From Sebastes aleutianus (Eukaryota; Chordata; Actinopteri; Perciformes; Sebastidae), in the NCBI GenBank assembly GCA_916700875.1, contig CAKAKS010000066.1, forward strand, positions 35,679,490-35,743,489: DNA of 64,000 nt, read 5' to 3'. The notes below the pieces were generated by a model, which was not told where the DNA came from, made no database searches, and was given only the letters and a program-made list of their open reading frames with translations. A program made the translations under genes and the position numbers. Below are positions 1 through 12,456 of this stretch, in pieces; position 1 is the stretch's first letter; each line of letters opens with the position of its first letter.

Positions 1-1345
1 CTACCAGCCTAACAATGTTGAATGCATTTCCTGCCTCATAACACATTTGCAAAGCCAACGTTTATAATATTGTGAAACCTCCATCGTTTACATCCATGTT
101 TAGATCAGATGACAGTCTTCTTCTTCTTCTTCCCTGCCTTTTTTGGTATATTTCTTGGGGTGTTACCGCCACCGATTGTTCATCAGTCATATAGCGTGAA
201 ACCATCAGCAGGAATGTGTGTCATGTCACCTATGCATGTGCGTCCTCATGCATGTGCACGAGATACAAACACCCACTAAAATAAACCCTGCTCCACAGTG
301 CTGCTAGAGGTCAAAAACCCTACAGGGTGCCTTTAAATGAGCCACGATCTAGTGCTTACTAAAGACAAAGGCATATTTGTGAATATTATTGTGATGCCAG
401 AGAAGCAGCTATTACTTTTCATTAATCAATAACAGCTCCCCATGAAAACATCACAAAAATGACTAATCAATGAAAGATTTGTTTGCCAACTAAGACCCTA
501 AAGAGCCATTAGTCAAATGATCAACTGATCTGAGGCCCCACGACCCGCTGGACTTCTTTCATTGGATTTATTTTAAGAATTGGCAAAAACATTAGTGTTG
601 GATTTATCATAATACCACTGTTGGATTACAAAACGTTGAACTTGTACCAGAGACAGTTCAGAAAGGAGACGGTGTACTGAGAGTCAATTTCCTGTATCTG
701 TGTCACGTGGGTTTCGCCACTTCTCCCCGCCCTTTTAGGAGGCTAGCGGCAAGTCCTGAGTCTATTAACTCCAATGGGAGAAGTGAACGTGAACACAGAT
801 CATGGCTTATTCTTTTGCCCCATAGTCACCAAAGGAAATATCGGACCAATTTTCACGAGCCACATATGTTCAGAACATTCTGAACCAAAAATGGCATATT
901 TCAGAAAGAGAAATCAGGAGAAAATGAACTTTGTTCGAGACCTTTCTCTGTCTCAGCAACACACTTGAAAATGATCAATATGGTTGTTAGCGGTGTATAT
1001 ATCTAATGTTAGCAAAAAAATATATAAATGCATCATGCAAATATAACCCAATCTGTTTTCACTTCCAAACGAGGTGGGGGGATGGGGGGGGGGAGGCGAA
1101 CACGCCATGACCACGCCCACATTAGGAGACAGAAAGTGTATACCATTTCAAACCGTTGGCGGAGCTTATAATGCGTCATCCTGATTATAAAGCATCTTTA
1201 CTCGTACTAACTGTTCTAACTAAGGCTCCTGCTGAAAACCTTGCTGTCCAAGCAGGAAGCCAGCTCAGTGACTGTTATGTAGTGGGCCAGATAACCCACC
1301 GAGCATCACTGCGTGTGATACTGCTCTCTACTTGACCTGACATAC
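1..1345 (-). other. fbxl17: FBXL17 intron (5' part of the next downstream intron)
   Basis: This is the intron that follows the exon at 1346-1476, split phase 2, beginning gtatgt at its donor. It runs off the left edge. No exon, RNA gene or clear repeat is visible. There is a short CTT run near 118-132 and a G-rich patch at 1075-1095. Confidence 0.8.
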
Positions 1346-1476
1346 CTGTCGTTGATGCTCCAGTTGAGGCAGAGGTTGAGGGAACTGAGGTTGCGACATT
1401 TCCTCACCACCTCCATCACCGTCTCATTGTTGAGCTCGGAGATGTGCCGCAGGTCCAGGACACTCAGGCTCCGTAG
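1346..1476 (-). CDS. fbxl17: FBXL17 internal exon (leucine-rich repeats), downstream of the two found
   Basis: On the minus strand this 131-nt exon reads open as 43 codons plus two bases of a split arginine codon. It begins LRSLSVLDLRHISELNNET and continues with VRKCRNLSSLNLCLNW, the FBXL17 leucine-rich-repeat pattern (LxxLxLxx.C). The acceptor is a pyrimidine-rich tract ending cgtag at 1477. The donor is AG|gtatgt at 1345. It starts on a codon boundary, which matches the phase-0 end of the exon at 17557-17664, so the two join as ...HLTA|LRSL.... FBXL17 is known as a substrate receptor of SKP1-CUL1-F-box ubiquitin ligase complexes. Its curved LRR domain recognises BTB-domain proteins in dimerization quality control, and SUFU has also been reported as a substrate. 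Only part of the LRR region is present; the F-box and the C-terminus lie outside the window. No frameshift or stop is seen, so the gene looks functional here. Confidence 0.95.
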
Positions 1477-1814
1477 CTACGAGAGGAAAACATCAAAAAC
1501 ATTTGAATGATTTAATCATGTCAAATTCACAAACAGACGACCTAATAACAATGTCATCCCTTTTTGGAGTCAAAAATAATATCAACGTGTATTGTTAATA
1601 TTTTGTATTATAATAGGAAGAACAATATTCTGTCAAATTAATGAAAAACCAGGCATGAAACCACATCATGAAACCAATGAAATATAAAATATCAATTTCT
1701 CCATTTTGGTTTCTGATTATTTTTTTTGCTCAAAGGAGAACACAGGACAAGTGATTTACAGATCACACGTCTGCTGTAGCAGAGAACAAAATGCAATTTG
1801 ATTTTAGTTGGACC

Positions 1815-2430
1815 TTGAAGCTTCAGTAAGCAACAATTTTTTGGCATCATCTTCAAAAATCCCATAATAGCCTTTCAGCATATTGTAATTCAAGTGTTCT
1901 GAGAGAAAACTAGACTTCTGCTCCTCCTCATGGCTCTGTTTTCAGGCTTTAGAACATCTAGCCTGTAATGGGAGACTTTGACCAATCACAGGTCATTTCA
2001 GAGAGAGAGAGCATTCCTATTGGCTGTGCTCCGGCTGGTGGGCGGTGCTTGGTATTTCCTCAACTGATCTCAACATGGCTGCCGGGTCACAAAAGTTCTC
2101 ATTTTACAGCTAAACAGTACACTACAAGATGTTTCTGAAAACATTTGAGAAATAGGCATTACAATAACAGAATATTGATTCATATTTGATCAGCGCTGCC
2201 TAGTTTGACCGTTTGGTCGGAGTTCACGAGTGATTGACAGCCGGCTCTCATAGACAGAAGCTGGACGGCAGACTCCGATCAGCTCCTACTGCTTATTTCC
2301 CTCCGTTCTGTGAAATCTTGCAGATACCGTTAGGGGCACCGGAGGACACAGAGGATATAGTGACCGTTTTATAAAAAATAACTTTTTTTTAATCATATAT
2401 TTGCTCCATTTCTACCCACTGCAGCTTTAA
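1815..2430. mobile_element. Non-autonomous DNA element, copy A (partner at 53088-53742)
   Basis: About 615 bp closely matching 53088-53742 in the same orientation. Shared blocks include ttcagcatattgtaattcaa, cttctgctcctcctcatgg, cctattggctgtgctccggc and atctcaacatggctgccggg. The left end is TTGAAGCTTCAGTAAG. The right end CTACCCACTGCAGCTTTAA is its imperfect inverted repeat. No coding capacity. This looks like a MITE of a family common in teleosts. Confidence 0.75.
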
Positions 2431-3087
2431 CAAAGTCAAATCCAGCACTCACACTTTATCTCGTTCACACAAACAGGTACACAGGAAACACAATTTCCTG
2501 TCTGTATATGAAGGAACCTGCAGTCGATTTGTTACTATGTGCAGTGCAAAAAAAAGGAAGCTACAGGAAGAGAACTATTTGGTGAAGGCATGTATGGTAC
2601 ACACCTGCTGAATTACATGGATGTTTTAGATGTGGAATGTAAAAAGAAAAACTCCCTCTATACACTGAGTAAACTTGTATACTGCCACATGTATTAAAAA
2701 AACAGCATGAATGTAGAATAAAACCTAACAAGGCAGATAAATGCTACAACATTGCTTGCTGTTACTGTTTATCATTCTGCGCCTGCATGCCTGGTGTGAG
2801 GGGTTGTGAGCCAATACGAGTATTCACTTTCCCTCTTCCTTTCATCTCTCTGACTTTCAATAATCCCTCTTTCCGATCTGAATACTTTATAAGAGGGGGT
2901 TTAGATTAATCCTCCAGTCAGAATCTCTACTTCCTGACACACTCTTGAAAACCCACACTGACACACTGTTCAACAAGCGTTCCTGCTCGCTGAAATCACC
3001 AAAGGCTTTTCAAGTCACAGCACAGGTGTATTTCCTCTGATACATACTCAAAACTATTTAAGGCACAGGTGCATGCACACACATTCA

Positions 3088-3089
<2 letters not shown>

Positions 3090-3126
<37 letters not shown>
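3090..3126. repeat. (CA)n microsatellite
   Basis: Uninterrupted CA dinucleotides. The rest of 2431-3976 contains nothing I recognise beyond a second short CA run near 3857-3870. Confidence 0.95.
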
Positions 3127-3127
<1 letters not shown>

Positions 3128-3974
3128 AGGGATGCGAGATAATAGAGGTATGATATTCCGGCCGGCCGCAAAGGGAGGCAAGGAGGTAAATGTCAGGGCC
3201 AAGGCTAAAGAGAAAACAAGCTTACAGTTGGCGTTAAGATCACTGAGCACTATTGTCGGCTCCATAGGCATGACATATACCTACCAGCATGAAGACACAT
3301 GGGGGGAATGGATAAGGACCGAGGCTCACCGGGTGAAGTAAACACACATGTAAACACTCTTCCCTGTCCCCACATACTGAGAATCAACACACAGACTCCT
3401 ACACCAACTGCAAACAAACAACGGGGAGAGTGTGATGCTGCACTGCGCTGAAGGGAATAAAAAAGGCTTTCAAAACCTTTACCTCCGTCTATAGCTGCTC
3501 CATTTGTCTCTCTGTGGCTTTTTTGTCACTCCTCAAGACAAAATTGTATCCACACCTCTTATGATAAAAGGTCTGCTTAGACATGAAATAAACATGAAAC
3601 AGATTTTGTTTGTGGCATATCCGCACCGACAGTATAATCTGAAGACTTGCTTGGATATACTAATGAAATAAACATTAAACAGCTTGTGTGTGCAAAGACG
3701 GGTCAAGAATGCAGCAGTGATCGTCAGGGACAGCTAAACTGGCATGGCAAACAATAGTATTTAATGAATGGGGAAAAACCCTTAACTGTGAGAATTAACA
3801 TAGACACGCACGCATATGAGCAGATGCTCACACACGTGCACGGAAACGCAAATAAACACACACACACACACCCACACAAACTGTCATCTGCCCCTGTGGC
3901 CAGTGTTGGATCGAAGTGCTAAATTATTCATGCAGAATTAGGCTGATCTGTGTGTGCAGGTCTGTGTTGGTGTG

Positions 3975-3976
<2 letters not shown>

Positions 3977-4068
<92 letters not shown>

Positions 4069-4100
4069 CGTGTGTGTGTGCGTGTGTGTGTGTGTATGTG
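3977..4100. repeat. (TG)n microsatellite, long
   Basis: Perfect TG from 3977 to 4064 (88 bp), then TG interrupted by GTGCGTGCG and a TA step up to about 4100. The long Cys-Val and His-Thr open frames across it are artefacts of the dinucleotide. Confidence 0.98.
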
Positions 4101-4266
4101 GGGCTGCATTGTTTGCACAACAAAGGCATTGCAAAAATCAAACCTGGATGTAGGCGAAGTGACCATTACCACTAATATTCATAGCAACAGACATCCATTC
4201 GCACTGTCAAAAAAAAAAAATCACAATCAACGGCACACACTTCCTCACACTTTTACTCTCTCTCTC

Positions 4267-5530
<1,264 letters not shown>

Positions 5531-6600
5531 GGTGGTGGAAAGTATATATTCATTAACTCAAATACTTTCCTTTATGCTAATTCATACCTTGACTCCACCA
5601 CATGTCAGAAATATTTTACTCCACTACATTTATTTCACAGCTATAATACTTGGTACTTTTCAGATTGAGATTACAGACAAAAAAATATGATCAGTAACGT
5701 AGCTAATTGGGAAACCAGTTGGGTGAGGCCCAGTCTCAAGGCGGTTTTGTTTTGTGATGATTAATTGCCTGTTAATTTGTATTAATGGCAATAAAGTAAA
5801 AAAAAAGTATAAAATATGATGCTTTGTTATAGATTAAACTACCCAACAGTGTATGAGGCAGTACCTCGACCAGATCAAATATTTAAGTATTGCTTACGAG
5901 TCAATGCATCAATAATATTTGAATAATCATACTCAATATTTTAAGTACATTTTGTTGTTAATACTTCTGTACTTTTACTCAAGCAAAATTCTGAATGCCG
6001 GACTTTTACTTAAAGGTACAGGTGTAGGATTTGGCGACATCTAGTAGTGTGGATGCAGATTGCAACAAACTGAGTACCCCTCCGCTCACTCCTCCCTTTC
6101 CAAGACTGCGGTAACGTGAGCTGCCGAGTGCAAATCCATGGGAACACTGTACGCCTGACTCAGAGGCCATCCATACCATAATAACACTACTTTAGGAGCA
6201 ACAGAAGTCAGACAACGACTGGTACCATGGTTTTTGAACTCTGCGGCTCACATTACTGCAGTTTCACAAGCGTGTCGAGAACTTCAGGTAACGTAAAAAC
6301 GTGAAAGGCTCTCTCTAGACCTAGTGTTTGGTTTGTCCGTTCTGGGCTACTTAAGAAACGTGGCGGAGCATCATGGCGGACTCTGTGAAGAGGACCCGCT
6401 CCCTATGTAGATATGAAGGGCTCGTTATGAGCTAATGAAAACAACAATTCTTAGTTTCAGGTGATTATACACTAATGAAAATGTTATTTTCTATTCCTGC
6501 TAATAGATCCCCTGAAATGTTACACACTGTTCCTTTAAGTGTTATCAATGTGTTGCTACTTCCACTTAAGCAAATGATCTGAATGCTTCTTCCATCACCG
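5531..6600. mobile_element. Older MITE-like element, split by a younger one
   Basis: The left part (5531-6009) contains tccactacatttatttcacag, agtacattttgttgttaata and cttctgtacttttactcaag. The right part (6539-6600) ends gaatgcttcttccatcacc. The outer ends ggtggtggaaag... and ...cttccatcacc are roughly inverted. I recognise the 'acttttacttaag...gatctgaatacttcttcca' family from teleost genomes. The element at 6010-6538 interrupts it. Confidence 0.6.
6010..6538. mobile_element. MITE with TTAAAGG termini, copy A (partner at 50454-50806)
   Basis: Left end TTAAAGGTACAGGTGTAGG, right end TTACACACTGTTCCTTTAA, which are inverted repeats of each other. Shared with the second copy: tctagtagtg/tctagcggtg followed by gcagattgcaac, agtgtttggtttgtcc, gacccgctccct, and tttcaggtgattatacac. 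No coding capacity. This is a teleost-wide MITE type. Confidence 0.8.
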
Positions 6601-8375
6601 ACTGAAACACACACAACAAGCTTAACAAAATGATCATTAATATCAAAAGCAGTTCTAATAGAATGATTATTTCATGTCATGAAATTAATCATGCAAAAAA
6701 TAATGATAATAATACTTCTCAATCATCAGTAAATCAATTAATCTGTCCTAAAACATATTTTGATAAGGTCTTAAAATCAACCTTCTATTCTTTTTTTGTT
6801 TTTAATTCAAATGTTCAATTTTGCCTGAAAAACACAAAACGCAGAGCAGAAAATTAATGATTCAAATTCACAGAAGCACAAAATTGGATGTGAATTTCAG
6901 TTTATAGACTAATATGGAACGCATCACACCTTGTGCAAAGATAAAGAGAAAAGCAATCACTTCAGGTTTTACAAGAGCTGGATGAGCAAACAGCACTCGT
7001 CTGAGAAGTAGCACCACATTTCTGCATTAAAGAGGTTGTTTAATTCAGTCTACATGACCAGAGGAGATGTGTGAGCTCCAAGCTGCTTGGCTCCCACCTG
7101 CTTCAATTAGAAGCCTCTCTCAAACAGGAACAACGAGAGCCCGAGTCAGAGGTCAAACACAAAACACCGCTCTAAATGAAAGAAAAATAACTGGCTGTTT
7201 CAGAGCTACGTTATCCGTCAGCCAAGCATAGGCTAGAGTTCAATATTTGGAGAGGTTGATTTGACACTTTATTACATTAGTGTATGTCACAGTCTGGCAC
7301 ACAGTGGGCGAGTGTGTGTGTACCTGTGTGTGCTCTGCCAGACTACAGAGCTATAACTACCTGTGCTATTACTTAATTTATTTACACAACGTCAGGCATC
7401 ATGATGCCAGGCAGGAAGTTGAGGCCTGGTGGACCCCATGCAGAGGATATGATGTCATGGTTTGAGTGCTGGCACAAAGCAGCATGAGTTCATAGCTGTT
7501 GCCGTCCATCAACCTCAGTGTCCCGGCTGACAAGCAGCGAGATGACATTTAAAAAGCACAGACAGAGCGAGCATTGTTTTAGTCATACATAGTGAACATG
7601 CTGGGTTTGGAAAATATGAGCTGCTGTAGAGCTCGCTGTAGTTAATTTATAACCACTTCGAAATTTAGTATGTGAGTTTAGTCAATGAAAAATATATGTC
7701 CTACTGTGGGAAATGCATATAGTTCCAGAAAAAAACACATGCACACACGCACTGTCTATGGAAAAGAATCTTTTCAGTAAAACTAATAGCCGTAACGGTG
7801 GAAACTATCCGTTCTCAGACCGGCAAAGATGAAACAAGTTGAAATCCTCTAAACAATGCAGGTAGAAGTTTAGACAGTCACTTTGAAGTCATATTCAAAG
7901 TCCTGAGCAAGAAGTCAAAGTCACAGGGTGTTGTTGAGGTGGCATTGTGGCCCTGACACATTTTGCTCGGCTGTCCGCATGTGTTGGGGACTGTGTGAGA
8001 CGGGATGAGGCGCGGAGGGGGGGGGAAGGTGAGACAAATGGCAGCAGTGTCACTAGGTGAATACAAGTGCGCACTCATGCATATACGCTTTGTTTTTTTT
8101 CTTTTTTCCATATCGGAGCATCCCAGACAGTTCAGTCAGACAGGAGAAAGCTGTGTCGAGACAATCCCTCTGCGGTAAGCCTAAATCACACGCCACCCCC
8201 CTCCCCACCCTCCAGACGCACACTCAGAAAAACATACACACATGAATACATAGAGGCCTGTGCAGACGGAGTGATATGAATATTTGAAAAAGGGACTGAG
8301 GCAAAAACTGGAAAGGCCATGGGTCTGGTATCACAAATACATTGTCTGCATCAGTCATGGACCAGTGAGCTGATC

Positions 8376-8378
<3 letters not shown>
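6601..8378. other. Intronic stretch, nothing recognised
   Basis: AT-rich at 6620-6860, with a short C/G-homopolymer patch near 8010-8030. No supported gene, RNA or bounded repeat. Confidence 0.5.

Positions 8379-8442
<64 letters not shown>
8379..8442. repeat. (TG)n microsatellite
   Basis: 32 TG units, followed by TATGTGCATGTGTGG. Confidence 0.98.
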
Positions 8443-8448
<6 letters not shown>

Positions 8449-9102
8449 ATGTGTGGTTAACTTCTCTCTTTATCTGTCTTGTGCCCATCTACTGTCTATC
8501 TCTTATTCCCCCCCCCCTCCCTCTCTCTCTCTCTTTCTCCCTTACAGTCGCTAATCCTGCATGTGTTGGTGTTGATAACAAACTCAGTGGCGAGGAAAGG
8601 CTCGAGGAGATAGAGAGCGTTGGTTTCTCTTCGGCGCTCTAAGCCAAATGACCACATAGGCGCGCACATACACAAGCACGAGTCAGTGCGACAGCACTGG
8701 ATGACAGTCACAGTACAGTGACACTAGTTGGGCCAATAATGAGACATGATATCCCCCCCCCCTCCGGAGGTCAAAAACCTCTCTATCTCTGTCTGTCTCT
8801 GGGTTAAAAGTCTTAGAGCCAAATGAATTATTCTTCAATTACTCCTGCAAGAGACACACATCATCCTTAGGCTCTTCTCTGCTCATTATATTCATAAATC
8901 CCACAATCTCCTCCATACAGCAGTGAAGAAAATTATTATTACAATTTCGACTCATTCCGAGACCCCCACAACCCCATTACCTTTCTTCCTCCAAATCCCC
9001 TCTGCTCCTTCGTTTCCCCTTTATCCTCTCCACCACCCCTGAGACACAATACACATGTACAAGTACACAGTCACACACACATGTGTACATAGGAAAAGGT
9101 AC

Positions 9103-9133
<31 letters not shown>

Positions 9134-9439
9134 CACTTACTTCCCTGGTTTGTGCTGGGGGTTATCAGTTTGACACAGGGCACTGTGATTATGTATTTTC
9201 TGTGCTCCAGTCAGAGGGAGGAGATAAGGGGCCAGCAGACTACAGCAAAGCCAGACACCACTCATCCTACATGGGGAGGGAAGGTGTGAAGGTGACAGTG
9301 GGTGAAGACCTGTATCTTAACCTTTTGTGTTCCACCACTTTAAAACCTCTTTCCCAAACTGTGGTCATGGCAATTTAGACCCAAAAAAGGGGGGGGGGGA
9401 ATAAAAGCAAATAGTTCTTTCTTTTTTCACTTTGTTGCA
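8443..9439. other. Intronic stretch with C-tracts and a short CA array
   Basis: Poly-C runs near 8510-8520 and 8753-8763, a CT run at about 8520-8535, and a (CA)n array at 9110-9137. No gene supported. Confidence 0.6.
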
Positions 9440-9520
9440 ATGCTTTCGGTGTTTTATGCAAAACACGTTGAATTGCCTTGTTGCTGAAATGTGCTATATA
9501 AATAAACCTCGCCTTGCCTT
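9440..9520 (+). mobile_element. LINE (L2-type) 3' tail
   Basis: The stretch ttgaattgccttgttgctga and tgtgctatataaataaacc, ending in CTTGCCTT, is the 3' end typical of fish L2-type LINEs with a (CCTTG) tail. Only the last 80 or so bases are recognisable, so this is a 5'-truncated copy. Confidence 0.7.
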
Positions 9521-9523
9521 TAT

Positions 9524-9602
9524 TTTCTTTTTTTTCTTTGTGAGCCAAATTTGAACTCGGGATGTTGCGAGTACATGCTGCTCCACTAAGCCACCAGGAT
9601 GG
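9524..9602 (-). mobile_element. tRNA-derived SINE, minus strand, degenerate
   Basis: On the minus strand: CCTGGTGGCTTAGTGGAGCA with A-box-like TGGCTTAGTGG. About 30 bp later comes a B-box-like GAGTTCAAATT, then a tail of A runs broken by G. It lies tail to tail with the LINE end at 9440-9520. Confidence 0.6.
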
Positions 9603-9947
9603 ATAGAACATATGATTCTGGTTATGAAATTAAATAGCTTCCCTGTCATAAACCAGACTGTTTTATTTGCTCATAAACACACAGAGAGAATGAGGTATTG
9701 CCCACGGTCCAATTCTGTCAAATTCAGGGAGCATTTATCAAAAGGTCCTACGCTTTTTTCAGGAAAAGAACAACAAAAGCACTGGAGCGGCACGGTTGAA
9801 TTAATCTACAAGACCCCAAATTAAGACCAGAAACAGCTACGTTGTGCACATCAGAGAGACAACACATAGCTATTACAGTCTCCAAATATACCTCTTTTCA
9901 TCTCTGATACATTCTTCAACAGTCTCTCCATTTGTTATGTCGTTGGC

Positions 9948-9948
<1 letters not shown>

Positions 9949-9983
<35 letters not shown>

Positions 9984-10002
9984 AAGGGTGGGAACTTTCA
10001 CA

Positions 10003-10060
<58 letters not shown>
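9949..10060. repeat. (CT)n then (CA)n compound microsatellite
   Basis: CT at 9949-9981, a 23-bp gap, then CA at 10005-10060. The minus-strand reading frame through this area (9873-10670) is repeat-derived and is not a gene. Confidence 0.97.
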
Positions 10061-10062
<2 letters not shown>

Positions 10063-10308
10063 AAGGCATTTTGAGGCCCACCGTGTCTTAGGGCAGTGAT
10101 AGGCTGATGTATAAGGAGGGGCATTGTGGGTAGGCATGACAAGCAAAGGGAAGCCATCAGTGGGACATCTAAGGCTCGGGGAATGAAGGCTCTCTGGCAC
10201 CCAGAGCTGCTCTCAAACACTGGCTCTCTGATAGAGCCGACCTTGGACTTAATCACTACCAGAAGAAAAGAGCACCGCTTGACAGGAAGATGGAAAGACG
10301 GTGGGAGA

Positions 10309-10314
<6 letters not shown>

Positions 10315-10344
<30 letters not shown>
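10315..10344. repeat. (GA)n microsatellite
   Basis: About 15 GA units, the reverse complement of the CT array 0.33 kb to the left. The flank to 10450 is purine-rich. Confidence 0.95.
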
Positions 10345-10350
<6 letters not shown>

Positions 10351-10780
10351 AAAACACACAAACCACAAGAGTAAAAGAGAGAGAGAAAAAGAGTACATAC
10401 AGACAGTGACAATGACCAAAAGCAGAAAGAAAAGAAAGACTGGACAGAGAAAGAGACGTAAACAACACTGTTCAAAGGGATGGATAATGACTGTTGGTGT
10501 GACCGAGGCAGCCTGAGAAGCAGAGGGAGAGCACAGAAAATACAGTATGTTAACCATTTCTGATATTCACACATACTGTATGAATTTCCTCGAAGACACA
10601 AATACACACACACACACCAACCCTGTCGCCTACAAAATGACCTTCTCATACAACTAAACTGCATTCTCAATTACGTTTGGAGGGAAACGGATTTTCTCCC
10701 AAATTACGGTCGCAGCTTTAAACAGTTATAAACAGTTTTAAACATTAGCGTCATGAATTGAAACAAAACAAAATAAAAAC

Positions 10781-11697
10781 CGCAACAAAACTATTGGGCT
10801 AGGTTTAGGCAACAAAACTACTGGCTTAGGGTTAGGCAACAAAACTACTGGGTTAGGGTTAGGCAACAAAACTATTGGGCTAGGTTTAGGCAACAAAACT
10901 ACTGGCTTAGGGTTAGGCAACAAAACTACTGGGTTAGGGTTAGGCAACAAAACTACTGGCTTAGGGTTAGGCAACAAAAATTCTGGGTTAGGGTTAGGCA
11001 ACAAAACTTCTGGGATAGGGTTAGGCAACAAAACTACTGGCTTAGGGTTAGGCAACAAAACTACTGGGTTAGGGTTAGGCAACAAAACTACTGCGTTAGG
11101 GTTAGGCAACAAAACTACTGGCTTAGGGTTAGGCAACAAAACTACTGGCTTAGGGTTAGGCAACCAAACTACTGGCTTAGGGTTAGGCAACAAAACTACT
11201 GCGTTAGGGTTAGGCAACAAAACTACTGGCTTAGGGTTAGGCAACCAAACTACTGGGTTAGGGTTAGGCAACCAAACTACTGGTTTAGGGTTAGGCAACA
11301 AAACTACTGGTTTAGGGTTAGGCAACAAAAATTCTGGGTTAGGGTTAGGCAACAAAACTACTGGGTTAGGGTTAGGCAACCAAACTACTGGTTTAGGGTT
11401 AGGCAACAAAACTACTGGGTTAGAGTTAGGCAACAAAATTACTGGGTTAGGGTTAGGCAACAAAACTACTGTTTTAGGGTTAGGCAACAAAAATTCTGGG
11501 TTAGGGTTAGGCAACAAAACTATTTGGTTAGGTTTAGGCAACAAAACTACTGGGATAGGTTTAGTCAACAAAAATACTGGGTTAGGGTTAGGCAATACAA
11601 ATTCTGGGTTAGGGTTAGGCAACAAACTACTGGATTAGGGTTAGGCAACAAAAATACTGGGTTATGGTTAGGCAACCAAACTACTGGGTTAGGGTTA
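10781..11697. repeat. 27-bp minisatellite with telomere-like core (about 34 copies)
   Basis: The unit is GGCAACAAAACTACTGGG followed by TTAGGGTTA. Adjacent units therefore read TTAGGGTTAGG, close to the vertebrate telomere repeat. Variants have GGC, GCG or GGT in place of GGG before TTAGGG, AATTC for ACTAC, and CCAAAC for CAAAAC. The first two 81-bp blocks are a trimer of units (ATTGGGCTAGGTTTAGG type, GGCTTAGGG type, GGGTTAGGG type) repeated in the same order. Because 27 is divisible by 3, the minus strand stays open for 295 codons as LLPNPNPVV repeats. That is an artefact and not a protein gene. Confidence 0.97.
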
Positions 11698-11824
11698 TCT
11701 GGTATGGCTTAAAATGTCTGCATAAGTGAACCTTGACTTTTAGTGTCACACAGGACACAGATATTAGTCTTGCGGCTTGTTATACTCGTTATAAGACCAA
11801 TATGACCATTTTCATTAAATTGCC

Positions 11825-12260
11825 CGATATACTACGTCCCCTGCTCTGAGCGTTGCTTGTTGTACTACGTCATTCACAGCGGCCGTCCGTGGAATATTTG
11901 GGATACGTTCAAGACAAAAATAATCCGAGACAACACAGGCTTGTTCGAGATGATCCAGGCCTGCATGTGCTCGATTTGATCCCGACTTGCTCTGACGTCA
12001 TGCACACATGGGCAACGATGACCTCACGAGATCGAGGCAGCTGCAGCTTTTTGAGCCAGGCGCCACAGTTGCTCTCCACCTACTGCAAGACCCAGAGCAT
12101 GATGGGAAACGCCTCGCTGTCTCCTGATCAAAGAGCTGATTGCCTCTTACTTTTGACAACAAACACCACGCGTTGTAGAAAGTCCTAACTTTCTGTGTAA
12201 CTGTAATATTTAACACTAGATTGTTTTTTTGTCAGCGCCCCCTGCTGCTGCCTGATCTCC
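11825..12260. other. Possible interspersed repeat, low-confidence
   Basis: CpG-containing block with tgacgtcatgcacacatggg and gagcatgatgggaaacgcct, bounded by ctacgtcccctgctctgagc and gtcagcgccccctgctgctg. It resembles teleost dispersed-repeat sequence in composition, but I see no termini or target duplication. The frames in it carry no recognised domain. Confidence 0.35.
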
Positions 12261-12375
12261 TCTACTTTCCAGGTGAGGCACAGTTTATCTCAAACGAGCC
12301 GAATATGTTTCCTTCTAAACATAATAAAGAATACAGTTGAGTTGTATGGAAACGTAATTTTTAGGAGACACTGGG

Positions 12376-12378
<3 letters not shown>

Positions 12379-12438
<60 letters not shown>

Positions 12439-12456
12439 CACACGCACACACACACG
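12379..12456. repeat. (CA)n microsatellite
   Basis: Perfect CA to about 12430, then CA interrupted by CG steps. Confidence 0.97.

Noticed and set aside
10738..11625. 295-codon minus-strand frame of LLPNPNPVV repeats
   Set aside because: It is the translation of a 27-bp minisatellite. There are no splice sites, no signal or domain, and the frame stays open only because the unit length is a multiple of three.
10781..11697. A chromosome end or telomere fusion
   Set aside because: TTAGGG occurs only once or twice per 27-bp unit, separated by unrelated sequence, and the block sits inside an FBXL17 intron.
11853..12216. Overlapping frames of 72-111 codons on both strands
   Set aside because: No recognised domain. 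The composition and boundaries look like a dispersed repeat.
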